From the NCBI GenBank assembly GCA_030146445.1, contig JASLBT010000030.1, positions 1 to 11,306 on the forward strand: DNA of 11,306 nt, in the 5' to 3' direction. The position numbers and the translations under genes were made by a program. The notes under the pieces are model-generated. The model was not told the DNA's origin. It did no database searches and worked only from the letters and a program-made list of their open reading frames with translations. The stretch's first letter is position 1. The number at the start of each line of letters is the position of its first letter. Shown here piece after piece: positions 1-7,287 of this stretch. This stretch comes from Segetibacter sp. Its GTDB lineage: Bacteria; Bacteroidota; Bacteroidia; Chitinophagales; Chitinophagaceae.

Positions 1-240
1 CAAGAAGATTTTGATAGGATGCATTTGAAGTTTTTGGAATAAGACTCCTTGAAACATTAGAACGTTGCTCAGCTTGCCGCTCACGCAATAATTGAAAAAT
101 GAGCTGTAATGCAGTCCAGGAAAGCGCTTGAGCGTTCGGGAAAGCTCTTGTGTTTCTTTCTTTATCTCGGAACAAAGTTTTTTAATGGTCTCGATGAATG
201 CTACAGCCTTCTTTCCCAATTGCATCCAAACACAACGCAT
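1..240 (-). CDS. possible partial hypothetical protein running off the left edge
   Basis: A leftward frame starts at an ATG (238-240) and stays open for exactly 80 codons to position 1. The preceding in-frame stop is near 273. The product would be lysine-rich and helical in its first half (the stretch around residues 10-35 includes FIETIKKLCSEIKKE) and more hydrophobic later. I recognise no family. A second frame on the same strand is also open from about 182 to 2 (it includes the stretch QLIFQLLRERQAEQ), so the true frame is uncertain. The sequence could be coding, a decayed gene or chance. No ribosome binding site or promoter is evident. Confidence 0.22.
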   Translation of the reverse strand, partial: MRCVWMQLGKKAVAFIETIKKLCSEIKKETQELSRTLKRFPGLHYSSFFNYCVSGKLSNVLMFQGVLFQKLQMHPIKIFL

Positions 241-610
241 TCTGCAGTGTATTTGGTAAATAATACTGTTCTATCGTTTACTTAGCTCCTGGTGTAAAAC
301 CTGGTGAATAGCATTGACGCCAGTACAAGGGAGTGACACAACGATGTTTAATAGAATTCCTCCAGCCGGCTACCAAAAAAGCTTCTTTGTTAAACGACAT
401 TGAATCAACATAACTGATGGTCATGCCTCCGGTATGCGCGGTTCCAAACCCCCTAACATTGCTTTACCCCACAATGGAAGAAATTCCCTGCTCAACATTA
501 TTGCATGAAAGCAAAGCCGTAACAATATGGTAATGTACCGTTCAAAGCGCCTTAACATAAGCACGTTTGTTTTGCTTCGTGTTAATCCTCGCCATTCTAA
601 ATAAACTACT
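241..610. other. intergenic region upstream of the PhoX-type gene, no secure gene
   Basis: No convincing open frame covers this stretch. On the - strand, one frame from an ATG at 593-595 to a TAA at 278-280 reads in protein-like fashion (for example GTAHTGGMTISYVDS) but is broken by stops near 547 and 457. It could be a decayed gene, but stops at this density are close to chance. The last ~50 nt before 611 are A/T-rich (TAAATAAAC just upstream of the start), as is common before Bacteroidota genes that lack a Shine-Dalgarno site. TTTG motifs occur at 566-569 and 571-574, but I could not pair them with a TAnnTTTG element at normal spacing, so no promoter is called. Confidence 0.4.
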
Positions 611-3600
611 TTGAAAAAAAGCTACCCCCTATTTGCAGCACTAATGCTTTCGTGCTGCCTGAGCCTCACATCCAACCAATCCTTTTCACAGGTGAAAAGA
701 ACCCAGGCATGGAGCATTTCATCCGGAGAAAACGACGCAGAAGAAGCCCTGCCGGGCGGCTCCGGAACCATAGGTTCTGTGGACCTCACCAGTTCTGATC
801 TTGAACTTGTTTTCGACGGGACGAAAAAACAACTTGTAGGCTTACGCTTTACGGGTATCTCGATACCACAGGGTGCAACGATCAACAGGGCCTATGTTCA
901 ATTTGCCAGTAAAGGAGACAAGGCACCAGTTTCCGGTGACTTGTACATCACTACCCAAGATGCTGACAATGCAGCCGTGTTCACATCTGCTGCTTCAAAC
1001 ATCAGTTCACGTGCCCAGGTTAGCGACTCGGTTTTATGGGCAGGCAGCACCAGTAATACCTGGGGTACTTCGGCAGTTGGGGTCGCAGGGGCTGACCAGC
1101 GTACACCCGACATTGCAAGGCTATTACAAGCCGTGATCAACAGAACTGGATGGGTAGCGGGCAATGCAGTTGTGGTGTTATTAAAAGGTGAGGGCGTGCG
1201 AAATGCTTATTCGTCTAATGGTAGTTCGGGCGACCTCAGGATAGCTCCCAAGCTGGTGGTGGAATACGCCTCCGTTGCTATGCCGCCAATGCCGGTGACC
1301 AACTTTCCGTTTGGCGCAAACAGTGAATGGAAATACCTTGACAACGGCACCGACCAGGGAACAGCCTGGCGCGATCCGGCTTTTGTTGATGAAAGCTGGA
1401 GTTATGGTCCGGGTAAATTAGGTTACAACGATAACGCTATTACTAACCTTGGCTTTGGTGCAAATGCAGCCAATAAATACATCACGTACTATTTTCGTAA
1501 GCAGTTTACGGTAACGGATGTGTCCAAGATAACAGACTCTTTAAAGCTGCAATTACTGCGCGACGATGGAGCGATCGTGTATATTAATGGCACTGAAGTA
1601 CTACGCAGTAACATGCCATCAGGTATGGTGAACTACTTAACCTTTTCATCTTCGATCGTTGATGGTCCCGACGAGTCTGCTTATTCTTCCTACCTCATTC
1701 CGAAGAGTACGCTGGTCACCGGTACAAATACGATTGCTGTGGAAGTACATCAACGTGATGGTACAAGTTCCGATCTCGGCTTCGACCTGACCCTCGAAGA
1801 ATATACCCCACCCACACCACCGGTGGCTTGTACAACCTTAGCGCCAACCCACATTTCTAACTTTGTATCGGTATTGCCATCTGCTCAACCTGACTCATTG
1901 CGAATCCCATCAACCCATGCCTTTCAAATGCTGTTACAATCCGGCGACCCGTATACTAATCCGGCTGATGGGCTAACTAAATCAACTTTCGATTTTACAG
2001 GCTATGTTCCGGTCAACGGAAGCAGCACTAATGGTTATCTATCCATCAACCACGAGGGAGGGATCTGGCCGGCAGCCGGCGTTTCGATGCTGAGCATTGA
2101 TTTCAAAGCTGGCCCCAAAACATGGAACATCAGCAAAAATGTTCCTGTCGATTTCAGTGGGGTGGCTGGTACAGGCCGTAATTGTTCGGGTGCAGTAACG
2201 CCCTGGAATACCATCATTACGTGTGAAGAAACACTGCCAACGTCAGACGCAAACGGCGACGGTTACCAGGACATTGGCTGGGCTGTAGAGATTGATCCTG
2301 TAACCCATGCGGTGGTTGATCATGATGGTGACGGACAGCCTGATAAGTTGTGGAGTCTTGGGAGAATGTCTCATGAAAACGTAGTCGTGTCTGCCGACAG
2401 CCTTACCGTTTACGAGGGCAATGATGAAAATCCCGGCTACATATATAAACTGGTAGCAAATGCACCGGGAAAACTTGGATCGGGAAATCTATACGTGTTG
2501 AAGCTCACCGGTACACTGGAGAGCTCAAGTTCAGGTACCTGGATACAAGTGCCGAATACAACACCCGCCGAATGTAACAATGTTCGTTCGTTTGCTACAT
2601 CTGTTGGTGCCACAGATTTTAGCGCAGTTGAAGATGTTGAGATCAGTCCCAAAGACGGTAAAATTTATTTCACGTCGAAAGCCAGTAGCAGGGTTTATCG
2701 CTTTGCGGATAACGGATCATCAGTGAATGCGTTCGAGATCTTCGTTGGAAATGCAAGCAGCCTGTACAATATTGATTATGGCACCGGGACGGCACCTGAA
2801 CAATGGAGGAATGGCAACGACAACCTGACTTTCGACGACGCAGGCAACCTATATGTTTTGCAGGATGGTGGCCGTAATCATATTTGGATGGTCCGCCCTT
2901 GTCATACCCAGGCTAATCCGCAGGTAGAACTCTTTGCAGTTACACCAGCAGGCAGCGAACCAACCGGTATGACCTTTTCGCCGGATTACAGGTTCATGTT
3001 TGTATCAATGCAGCACCCAAGCAGCACCAACGCGACCATCATGCCCGATGCGGCAGGAACCCCGGTCAGGTTCAACCGCGAGTCGGCACTTGTGATCGCA
3101 CGTAAAGAGTTTCTTGGAAACACTTCGGCATTACCCATCAGTTTCTTCGGCTTTGATGCGTCGAAAACCACCAACAACAAAGTATTGATTGAGTGGAAGT
3201 ATTCCACGAACGAAAAGGCGGCCCGCTTCGAAGTTCAACGGATGGTTACCGGTGGGAGTTTCGAAACGATCAAGTCGCTCGAACAGGTGGCTGGTGCAGG
3301 CGAGTTGAAGTTGAGTGTTATTGATGAAACACCTGCAACCGGACGGAATTTCTATCGGGTTAAAGCTTTGCAACAGGATGGCAGGGAAGTATTCACAGGA
3401 ACAAAAACAGTTGAAATAGCTGGGGCAGATGTACTGCAATTGGTCAATACTTATCCGAACCCAACAGCAGAGGTCTTCAACATGGTATTAATGAGTCCTT
3501 TGGCCGGGAAAGCCGAACTGAAAGTTTTGGATGCTTCGGGCACGGCGCTTATTCAAACCACGAGGTCTTTATCGAACGGGGTGAACACCCTCACAATAGA

Positions 3601-3685
3601 CACAAAAGCCTTACCGGCAGGATTATACTTTGTATCGTTATCTGCGGGTGGTCAGTCGTTGAGAACACGCCTGGTAAAACAATAA
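611..3685 (+). CDS. PhoX-family (DUF839) alkaline phosphatase with T9SS type A sorting domain
   Basis: A secreted 1024-residue multidomain protein. Residues 1-26 form a signal peptide (KK, then a hydrophobic core, with likely cleavage near SFS-Q). About 28-220 is a beta-sandwich resembling DNRLRE/CBM96-type modules. About 231-397 is a second beta module (FPFGANSEWKYLDNG start, LLRDDGAIVYINGTEV core) seen in secreted phosphatases and CotH-like proteins. About 405-835 is the PhoX/DUF839 domain: NHEGG at 480-484, a cysteine followed by TPWNT and CEE (525-540), MSHEN (586-590), VEDVEISP (673-680), and SPDYRFMFVSMQHP (789-802). PhoX enzymes are Ca/Fe-dependent phosphomonoesterases, and these motifs supply metal ligands in the family. 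About 842-935 resembles an FnIII-like stalk. About 940-1024 is the T9SS sorting domain (YPNP at 948-951, ending LVKQ). The start is TTG at 611. The next in-frame ATG (644) would remove the lysines of the signal peptide, so TTG is preferred. A terminator follows at once, so the gene is probably monocistronic. Substrate is inferred from family only. Confidence 0.9.
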   Translation: MKKSYPLFAALMLSCCLSLTSNQSFSQVKRTQAWSISSGENDAEEALPGGSGTIGSVDLTSSDLELVFDGTKKQLVGLRFTGISIPQGATINRAYVQFASKGDKAPVSGDLYITTQDADNAAVFTSAASNISSRAQVSDSVLWAGSTSNTWGTSAVGVAGADQRTPDIARLLQAVINRTGWVAGNAVVVLLKGEGVRNAYSSNGSSGDLRIAPKLVVEYASVAMPPMPVTNFPFGANSEWKYLDNGTDQGTAWRDPAFVDESWSYGPGKLGYNDNAITNLGFGANAANKYITYYFRKQFTVTDVSKITDSLKLQLLRDDGAIVYINGTEVLRSNMPSGMVNYLTFSSSIVDGPDESAYSSYLIPKSTLVTGTNTIAVEVHQRDGTSSDLGFDLTLEEYTPPTPPVACTTLAPTHISNFVSVLPSAQPDSLRIPSTHAFQMLLQSGDPYTNPADGLTKSTFDFTGYVPVNGSSTNGYLSINHEGGIWPAAGVSMLSIDFKAGPKTWNISKNVPVDFSGVAGTGRNCSGAVTPWNTIITCEETLPTSDANGDGYQDIGWAVEIDPVTHAVVDHDGDGQPDKLWSLGRMSHENVVVSADSLTVYEGNDENPGYIYKLVANAPGKLGSGNLYVLKLTGTLESSSSGTWIQVPNTTPAECNNVRSFATSVGATDFSAVEDVEISPKDGKIYFTSKASSRVYRFADNGSSVNAFEIFVGNASSLYNIDYGTGTAPEQWRNGNDNLTFDDAGNLYVLQDGGRNHIWMVRPCHTQANPQVELFAVTPAGSEPTGMTFSPDYRFMFVSMQHPSSTNATIMPDAAGTPVRFNRESALVIARKEFLGNTSALPISFFGFDASKTTNNKVLIEWKYSTNEKAARFEVQRMVTGGSFETIKSLEQVAGAGELKLSVIDETPATGRNFYRVKALQQDGREVFTGTKTVEIAGADVLQLVNTYPNPTAEVFNMVLMSPLAGKAELKVLDASGTALIQTTRSLSNGVNTLTIDTKALPAGLYFVSLSAGGQSLRTRLVKQ

Positions 3686-3687
3686 AG

Positions 3688-3729
3688 AAAAAGGCAGCAC
3701 TTTAACCCCAAGGAAAGTGCTGCCTTTTT
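3688..3729 (+). terminator. strong intrinsic terminator after the PhoX-type gene
   Basis: The arms 3688-3703 and 3714-3729 are perfect 16-bp reverse complements (core GGCAGCACTTT / AAAGTGCTGCC) around a 10-nt loop (3704-3713). The 3' arm ends in five T residues and the 5' arm begins with five A residues, so the structure could also act on the opposite strand. It starts 3 nt after the TAA of the phosphatase gene and separates it from the LRR-peroxidase pair. Confidence 0.92.
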
Positions 3730-3838
3730 AAATCTACGGGCGATCCTGCAACTTCAATTGGGGTGTATGAACCCGGCAATTCTCCGGCAGTCTCCTGATA
3801 TTTATTGTTGCCGCTGCAGAAGTTAACGTGTACACGAA

Positions 3839-4765
3839 ATGATGAGTTCGATTCTTACAAAAAGTTTGATCAAATTTGGGTTGATGCTGCTGGCAAGCAC
3901 ATCGACCCTTAATTTGTTATATGCCCAGTGTGAAAAGGAGACTTTTTATAGCCTGCCTGAAGCTATCGCACAAAGCGGTTGTGCTGAACGCTTATCGTTG
4001 AGGCTAAACAAAAAAGAAACGCTGAGCAGCACCATTGCTATGCTTGGTAAGCTCCGGTACCTTGACCTCCAGAAAAACCACTTCCGCTACTTGCCTGATG
4101 AGATAGGTAACCTCGATAGCCTCGGGCATTTAATTGCAAGCGAAAACCAGTTAAGAAAACTGCCTGGTTCAATCGGGAAATTGAGGTATTTAAGCATCCT
4201 GCAGTTGGACAAGAACAGCCTGGATGAACTGCCTTATACCATCTCCAAACTCCAGCAGTTGAAGGTTCTTGATATCGCCTGGAACAATATTGCAAGTTTT
4301 GGGAAACAGTTTTCACGGCTTAAGCAACTTGAAACATTTAACGCCCAACATAACCACCTTCTCTACCTGCCTGATGACATTGGGGATATGCAGGAGTTGC
4401 GTTTGCTCCAGCTCGACTACAACCGGTTAAGCTTTTTGCCCGCGAGCATTACCAGGCTAGCCCGCCTAACCCAACTCGATATATCATTTAATAACCTGCA
4501 GTCATTACCCGGGGCTATGGGCGACATGAAATCGTTGCAGGTGCTTACCTTAAACAACAACGAGCTTACGGCTTTACCTGAAAGTATTGGTGAATTGGAA
4601 AACCTTGAGATGATCCTGCTGGCCGACAACCAGATCACCGCTCTACCAACATCGATTACGAGCTTGAAAAAGCTTCGGACCCTGGTGTTGATCAATAATC
4701 CCATAAGTAAAGCGGCCATTTCACGGCTGCAACAACAACTACCTGGTACCAGGATAATTTTTTGA
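3839..4765 (+). CDS. exported leucine-rich-repeat protein
   Basis: A 308-residue protein built almost wholly of leucine-rich repeats. Residues 1-29 look like a signal peptide (K8 and K12, then LMLLASTSTLNLLYA, with likely cleavage before QC). The cysteine at 31 is preceded by YAQ, which is not a lipobox. From residue 72, nine repeats of exactly 23 residues run without a gap to 278 (starts 72, 95, 118, 141, 164, 187, 210, 233, 256), followed by a capping repeat to the C terminus. The pattern is LxxLxLxxNxLxxLPxxIxxLxx, the LPxxI-type LRR found in bacterial and PIRL/Shoc2-like proteins. A degenerate repeat may lie at 51-71. There is no enzymatic domain, no second membrane segment and no T9SS tail, so it probably stays periplasmic or binds a partner. 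Starts ATG-ATG at 3839/3842 are both possible. The peroxidase gene begins 10 nt after its stop, implying co-transcription. Such LRR folds bind proteins or glycans; the ligand is unknown. Confidence 0.9.
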   Translation: MMSSILTKSLIKFGLMLLASTSTLNLLYAQCEKETFYSLPEAIAQSGCAERLSLRLNKKETLSSTIAMLGKLRYLDLQKNHFRYLPDEIGNLDSLGHLIASENQLRKLPGSIGKLRYLSILQLDKNSLDELPYTISKLQQLKVLDIAWNNIASFGKQFSRLKQLETFNAQHNHLLYLPDDIGDMQELRLLQLDYNRLSFLPASITRLARLTQLDISFNNLQSLPGAMGDMKSLQVLTLNNNELTALPESIGELENLEMILLADNQITALPTSITSLKKLRTLVLINNPISKAAISRLQQQLPGTRIIF

Positions 4766-4775
4766 TTGTAAATTG

Positions 4776-6623
4776 ATGAAATCAGGTCAACTACGCAAAC
4801 CGGCAAGCGGCACAAGCAAGGCTTACGTTCTCTGCGTGCCCCGTAAAAGCCGGGTAATTATTATGCTGGTGTGCATTGTTCTTGCGTTCAGCTATTTTAG
4901 GCAGGCGACGGTTGAAAGCCGGGCAACAGGCCAGGTTTTTAACTACTATAAGCAGTACCTGGATAGTTTGCGTGGTTCCATTATTCAGTTTGAAAAGGAA
5001 GTGCCATCCGCATCGCATGGCCGCATAAAACAGCTGTTTGTGCAGTCAAGATTACACTACAAAAGAATCGAGTTTATCGTTGAGTATCACTATCCCGCCT
5101 CTGCTGAACAGTTGAATGGGCCAGCCATACCGGAAAGCGACCCCAGCGAACCAAACGAACCGCAACATCCATCAGGATTCCAGGTGTTAGAGGAACACGT
5201 TTATGGCGAAGACGAGGAAGTAAACCGCAAGCTGGTCGCTTTTGAACTAAGCACCATCAAAAACAGGGTAGAAAGACTTCACACCTTGTTGCCGGAGCTG
5301 GAACTATCTCCTGGCAACATCGTGTACGCAATACGGCTGAACCTTTACCGGCTGATCACAAAAGGAATAACGGGTTTTGATTCGCCGGTTGCGCAAAATA
5401 GTATCCCGGAAGCATTAGCTACGCTCCATTCTGTACGCAAATCCCTTGCTTATTTTCCAAACTCAGCCTCTCTCGTTGCGGCAGTCTCAGCAAGCCAGCA
5501 ATTCCTTTCAAAGGCCGGTAATAACTTCGAACATTTTGACCGCGCAATTTTCATTCGTGAGTATCTGAATACGGTCTGTCGTAAACTTTATGCCTGGCAG
5601 TCTGTAAGCAAAGTGCCGTTTGTAGAGCAAGCTGGTGCCGTACGGGTTACTGCCAAAACATTATTTGATGAAGATGCATTTGATCCCCTATTTTATGCCC
5701 CATCGGGAACCGTCCCCGCAAGTAAGGGACAGGTGCTTTTGGGCAAAAAGCTCTTTGCTGATCCTGCTCTTTCTGCAAACGGAAAAAGGAGTTGCAATTC
5801 GTGTCATGTGCCTGAAAAGTTCTTTACCGACGGCCTGGCACTTAATGATGCGCTTGCCGGTGATAAAAAGCTCTTACGCAATACGCCATCACTAATAAAC
5901 GTGGCGTTGCAGCCGGTTCAATTTTACGACAGTCATATCGCTTTTCTCGAGGACCAGGCGCACGATGTAATCTCGAACCGGCAGGAGATGGGTGGACTAT
6001 TTGAAAGTATCGTTACTAAGTTGAGGAACGATGGTTCTTACCAGGCTCTTTTTAAACAGTATTATCCCGAAGGACGTATCAGTGCCGGTAACGTGAAGTC
6101 TGCACTGGCGGCCTATGTTCGCTCGCTAATTAAAATGAACAGCAGGTTTGATCAATACATACGTGGTGGTAAAAATGACTTATCCGTTGATGAACGTAGA
6201 GGCTTTAACCTTTTTGCTGGCAAAGCAAAGTGCGCAACCTGCCACTTTATGCCCTTGTTTTCAGGATCGGTTCCACCTTTGTTTGATAAAATGGAAAGCG
6301 AAGTGCTTGGCGTTCCTGCAAATACCGATACGCTGCGGCCGGTGCAAGACCTCGACTCCGGTAAGTACCAGCTCCACCACATACCGCAACATTTGTTTGC
6401 CTTTAAAACGTCAACGGTTCGAAATGCGGTATTTACAGCCCCTTACATGCACAATGGTGTTTACGAATCCCTTGAACAGGTGCTGGATTTTTACGACAAA
6501 GGAGGTGGGGCAGGGCTTGGTTTTAATTTGCCCAACCAGACGCTTCCAGCCACACGTTTAAATCTTACTGAAACCGAAAAGCGCCAGATCATTGCCTTCT
6601 TGAAAAGTTTGTCCAACCGGTAA
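4776..6623 (+). CDS. membrane-anchored di-heme cytochrome c peroxidase (CCP/MauG family) with imelysin-like N-terminal region
   Basis: A 615-residue protein counted from ATG 4776. A TTG lies directly upstream at 4773, and a GTG at 4836 would give a tighter PRKSR-plus-hydrophobic leader, so the exact start is uncertain. About residues 24-41 form a single hydrophobic anchor with no lipobox. About 45-280 is helical and contains LNGPAIPE (113-120) and GFQVLEE (134-140), which match the imelysin-like region seen in Bacteroidota peroxidases. About 285-612 is the di-heme domain. Heme 1 is CNSCH (340-344) followed by FTDG. Heme 2 is CATCH (486-490). NTPSLINV, then QFYDSHIAFLEDQ and QEMGG (near 368-407) match the CCP interdomain segment; the EM glutamate (404) is the family's active-site glutamate. 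APYMHNGVYESLEQVLDFYDKGG (556-578) is the typical C-terminal signature, with Met558 a candidate axial ligand. Family members reduce H2O2 or oxidise protein residues in the periplasm. It lies 10 nt downstream of the LRR gene, so the two probably form an operon. Confidence 0.92.
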   Translation: MKSGQLRKPASGTSKAYVLCVPRKSRVIIMLVCIVLAFSYFRQATVESRATGQVFNYYKQYLDSLRGSIIQFEKEVPSASHGRIKQLFVQSRLHYKRIEFIVEYHYPASAEQLNGPAIPESDPSEPNEPQHPSGFQVLEEHVYGEDEEVNRKLVAFELSTIKNRVERLHTLLPELELSPGNIVYAIRLNLYRLITKGITGFDSPVAQNSIPEALATLHSVRKSLAYFPNSASLVAAVSASQQFLSKAGNNFEHFDRAIFIREYLNTVCRKLYAWQSVSKVPFVEQAGAVRVTAKTLFDEDAFDPLFYAPSGTVPASKGQVLLGKKLFADPALSANGKRSCNSCHVPEKFFTDGLALNDALAGDKKLLRNTPSLINVALQPVQFYDSHIAFLEDQAHDVISNRQEMGGLFESIVTKLRNDGSYQALFKQYYPEGRISAGNVKSALAAYVRSLIKMNSRFDQYIRGGKNDLSVDERRGFNLFAGKAKCATCHFMPLFSGSVPPLFDKMESEVLGVPANTDTLRPVQDLDSGKYQLHHIPQHLFAFKTSTVRNAVFTAPYMHNGVYESLEQVLDFYDKGGGAGLGFNLPNQTLPATRLNLTETEKRQIIAFLKSLSNR

Positions 6624-7287
6624 CGGCTGAGCAGTCCAACAGTTTTTCCAATCCAACCCCTGTTATTCAATCGCCTGGGATATTGAAGGAAAAGCTAAAC
6701 TGATCGAGGTACCACGGATTAGTAAATAGGGCATTACAAACGGGTCGGAGAACTTTTCAATGTACCCGTTTCGTTGCCGCCGAACTGCCCAGTTGTGTAC
6801 CTGGGCCAGCACCATGAAATAGATTTGGCCCCGCCCCAGCGGTAACCGGAAAAGTCAATGGATGGCTGCCTGAATTTTCTGAAAATTACGCCAGCGCATA
6901 AAAAGAATCTTTATGCGTGAAGGGAAAAATCCATGTGAACGTCGCAATAAAAACTAAGGTTATGGGCAATGAAGTTGCAGGGTAAATTCGTGTATCTTAA
7001 AGACTGCGATGGTGTAAACCGGAAGTTTTTGCTTTTACATCGGCTTTTTCTGATTCAAAGCTTGCCAGCCTATCTTAGGCCGTAGGAGATTTTTTCATGT
7101 TTTATGGTCCTTTCTATTTATGATGTTACATCCTGGTCCTTACGAAAAATTAAAAGCGAACTGAAAGGAAAATTGCTTGGCAGGGGGCGGCCATACAAAC
7201 GGAGAACCTGGTTGTTTCCTGCCGGGCGCAGGCGACAACCAGGTTGATATTTGCGTTTGAATAGTGCAATTCATTCAATAACTAATG
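6624..7287. other. gap between convergent genes with possible decayed coding sequence
   Basis: No intact gene of convincing length. On the - strand a frame from about 6996 down to a TGA at 6667-6669 contains only two internal stops (near 6886 and 6750) and reads in protein-like fashion, with stretches such as VTAGAGPNLFHGAGPGTQLG and NPWYLDQFSFSFNIPGD. The first recalls the glycine-rich openings of PKD/Ig-like repeats in Bacteroidota adhesins. An overlapping 50-codon frame (ATG at 6813-6815, TAA at 6663-6665) is also open and carries GYIEKFSDPFVMPYLL. Both could be relics of a lost secreted-protein gene or chance. No T-rich terminator follows the peroxidase gene. The composite hairpin at 7205-7245 is listed separately. 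Confidence 0.35.
7205..7245 (-). terminator. composite hairpin downstream of the delta-60 protein gene
   Basis: The outer arms AACCTGGTTGT (7205-7215) and ACAACCAGGTT (7235-7245) are perfectly complementary over 11 bp. Inside them CCTGC (7218-7222) and GCAGG (7228-7232) pair over 5 bp around a CGGGC loop, with a 2-by-2 internal mismatch. It lies 42 nt beyond the TAA of the leftward gene. No clean T run follows on either strand (CTCCGTTTG on the - strand), so it may be a weak or factor-assisted terminator, or an mRNA-end stabilising structure. Confidence 0.55.

Noticed and set aside
278..595. A - strand reading with an HTGG motif as a beta-lactamase-like gene
   Set aside because: Two internal stops and no supporting SxxK or YxN motifs. 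The resemblance rests on four residues.
3839..3931. LRR protein as a lipoprotein through Cys31
   Set aside because: The residues before the cysteine are YAQ. The position just before it should be G, A or S, so a signal peptidase I site after LYA fits better.
4417..4815. A 132-codon - strand frame opposite the LRR gene
   Set aside because: It is a shadow of regular leucine-rich repeats, with no family resemblance of its own.
6148..6561. A 137-codon + strand frame inside the peroxidase gene
   Set aside because: It overlaps the heme 2 region in a different frame, where the peroxidase reading is unambiguous (CATCH and PYMHNG motifs).
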